Of a stretch of DNA of 23,610 nucleotides, positions 23,501 to 23,610 are shown piece by piece. How positions within the stretch are numbered: the first letter of the stretch is position 1; each line of letters opens with the position of its first letter. This DNA is from a virus: positions 1 through 23,610 of the IMG/VR virus record IMGVR_UViG_3300010354_000671. One strand, 5' to 3'. The position numbers and the translations under genes were made by a program. Below the pieces are notes generated by a model. That model was not told the origin of the DNA. It searched no databases and saw only the letters and a program-made list of their open reading frames with translations.

Positions 23501-23610
23501 ATGGCATTAAATTTAGTATCTCCAGGCGTCAAAGTAAGAGAAGTTGACTTAACTATTGGAAGAATTGATACTATTAATGATCAGGTTGGCGCAATTGCTG
23601 GTCCATTTCA
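23501..23610 (+). CDS. gp18: Tail sheath protein gp18, N-terminal 36 residues (3' end outside window)
   Basis: The frame opens with ATG 23501 behind a strong SD and runs off the right edge. The visible sequence, MALNLVSPGVKVREVDLTIG and onwards to GAIAGPF, is the typical N-terminus of T4-type contractile sheath proteins ('SPGVxVxExDLT'), in which the early strand forms the inter-subunit handshake. Its position after gp17 is the same as in T4. It should be followed by the tail tube gene gp19 outside the window. Confidence 0.92.
   Translation, partial: MALNLVSPGVKVREVDLTIGRIDTINDQVGAIAGPF

Noticed and set aside
1-23610. tRNA genes, CRISPR arrays, insertion sequences, attachment sites
   Set aside because: No cloverleaf-like intergenic sequence, regularly spaced DNA repeats, transposase or inverted terminal repeats were seen. 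Gaps are at most 66 bases and are explained by promoters, one terminator and ribosome binding sites.

Overview
This window is a contiguous piece of the late (virion) region of a T4-like marine myovirus. It is strongly AT-rich (roughly 30% GC by eye) and every gene lies on the + strand. Genes overlap or nearly touch, and the largest gap is 66 bases. The order baseplate wedge (gp7, gp8) - baseplate/fibre cassette - neck (gp13, gp14) - tail terminator (gp15) - terminase (gp16, gp17) - tail sheath (gp18) is the T4 order. The protein style is that of T4-like phages of marine picocyanobacteria or SAR11: greatly enlarged baseplate proteins full of Gly-Gly-x-Gly-Tyr repeats, and a fibre with a Mtd-like N-terminus. 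Nothing in the window (no photosynthesis gene, tRNA or other host-linked gene) decides between a Prochlorococcus/Synechococcus and a Pelagibacter host.

Layout. 1-4647: C-terminal part of a gp7-like baseplate wedge protein, open at the left edge, carrying an embedded seven-repeat beta-propeller-like domain. 4676-6244: gp8 wedge. 6251-13804: a giant 2517-residue baseplate/fibre protein with a DUF4815-like N-terminus, in the place where T4 has genes 9-12. 13801-17066: four accessory virion genes (a 66-aa coiled coil, two small beta proteins, a 772-aa fibre). 17067-17130: an intergenic switch with a perfect late promoter running into a rho-independent terminator. 17131-20633: a small coiled-coil protein, then gp13, gp14 and gp15. 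20630-23434: terminase small subunit, two extra small genes, terminase large subunit. 23501-end: start of the tail sheath gene gp18 behind a perfect late promoter and the strongest ribosome binding site in the window.

How it works together. gp7, gp8 and the giant protein should build the baseplate wedge and its peripheral adhesive surface. The 772-aa fibre and its small neighbours probably decorate the baseplate or tail. gp13/gp14 close the head after packaging by gp16/gp17, gp15 caps the tail, and gp18 forms the sheath. Transcription fits T4 late control (TATAAATA-type promoters in most gaps), with translational coupling by ATGA or TAATG overlaps elsewhere.

The most interesting points are as follows. 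(1) A 180-aa protein between the terminase genes begins with an almost exact match to the T4 internal-protein capsid-targeting peptide, with a predicted prohead-protease cut site. This suggests a packaged protein injected into the host, carrying a DUF5661-like domain and a Cys/His cluster. (2) Several small protein modules are shared among otherwise unrelated virion proteins (gp7, gp8, giant protein, gp14, gp15), as if they were exchangeable surface cassettes. (3) gp7 contains a beta-propeller. (4) The giant protein contains a run of six tryptophans. (5) The late promoter before the gp13 operon is placed so that transcripts started there lose the 5' arm of the adjoining terminator.
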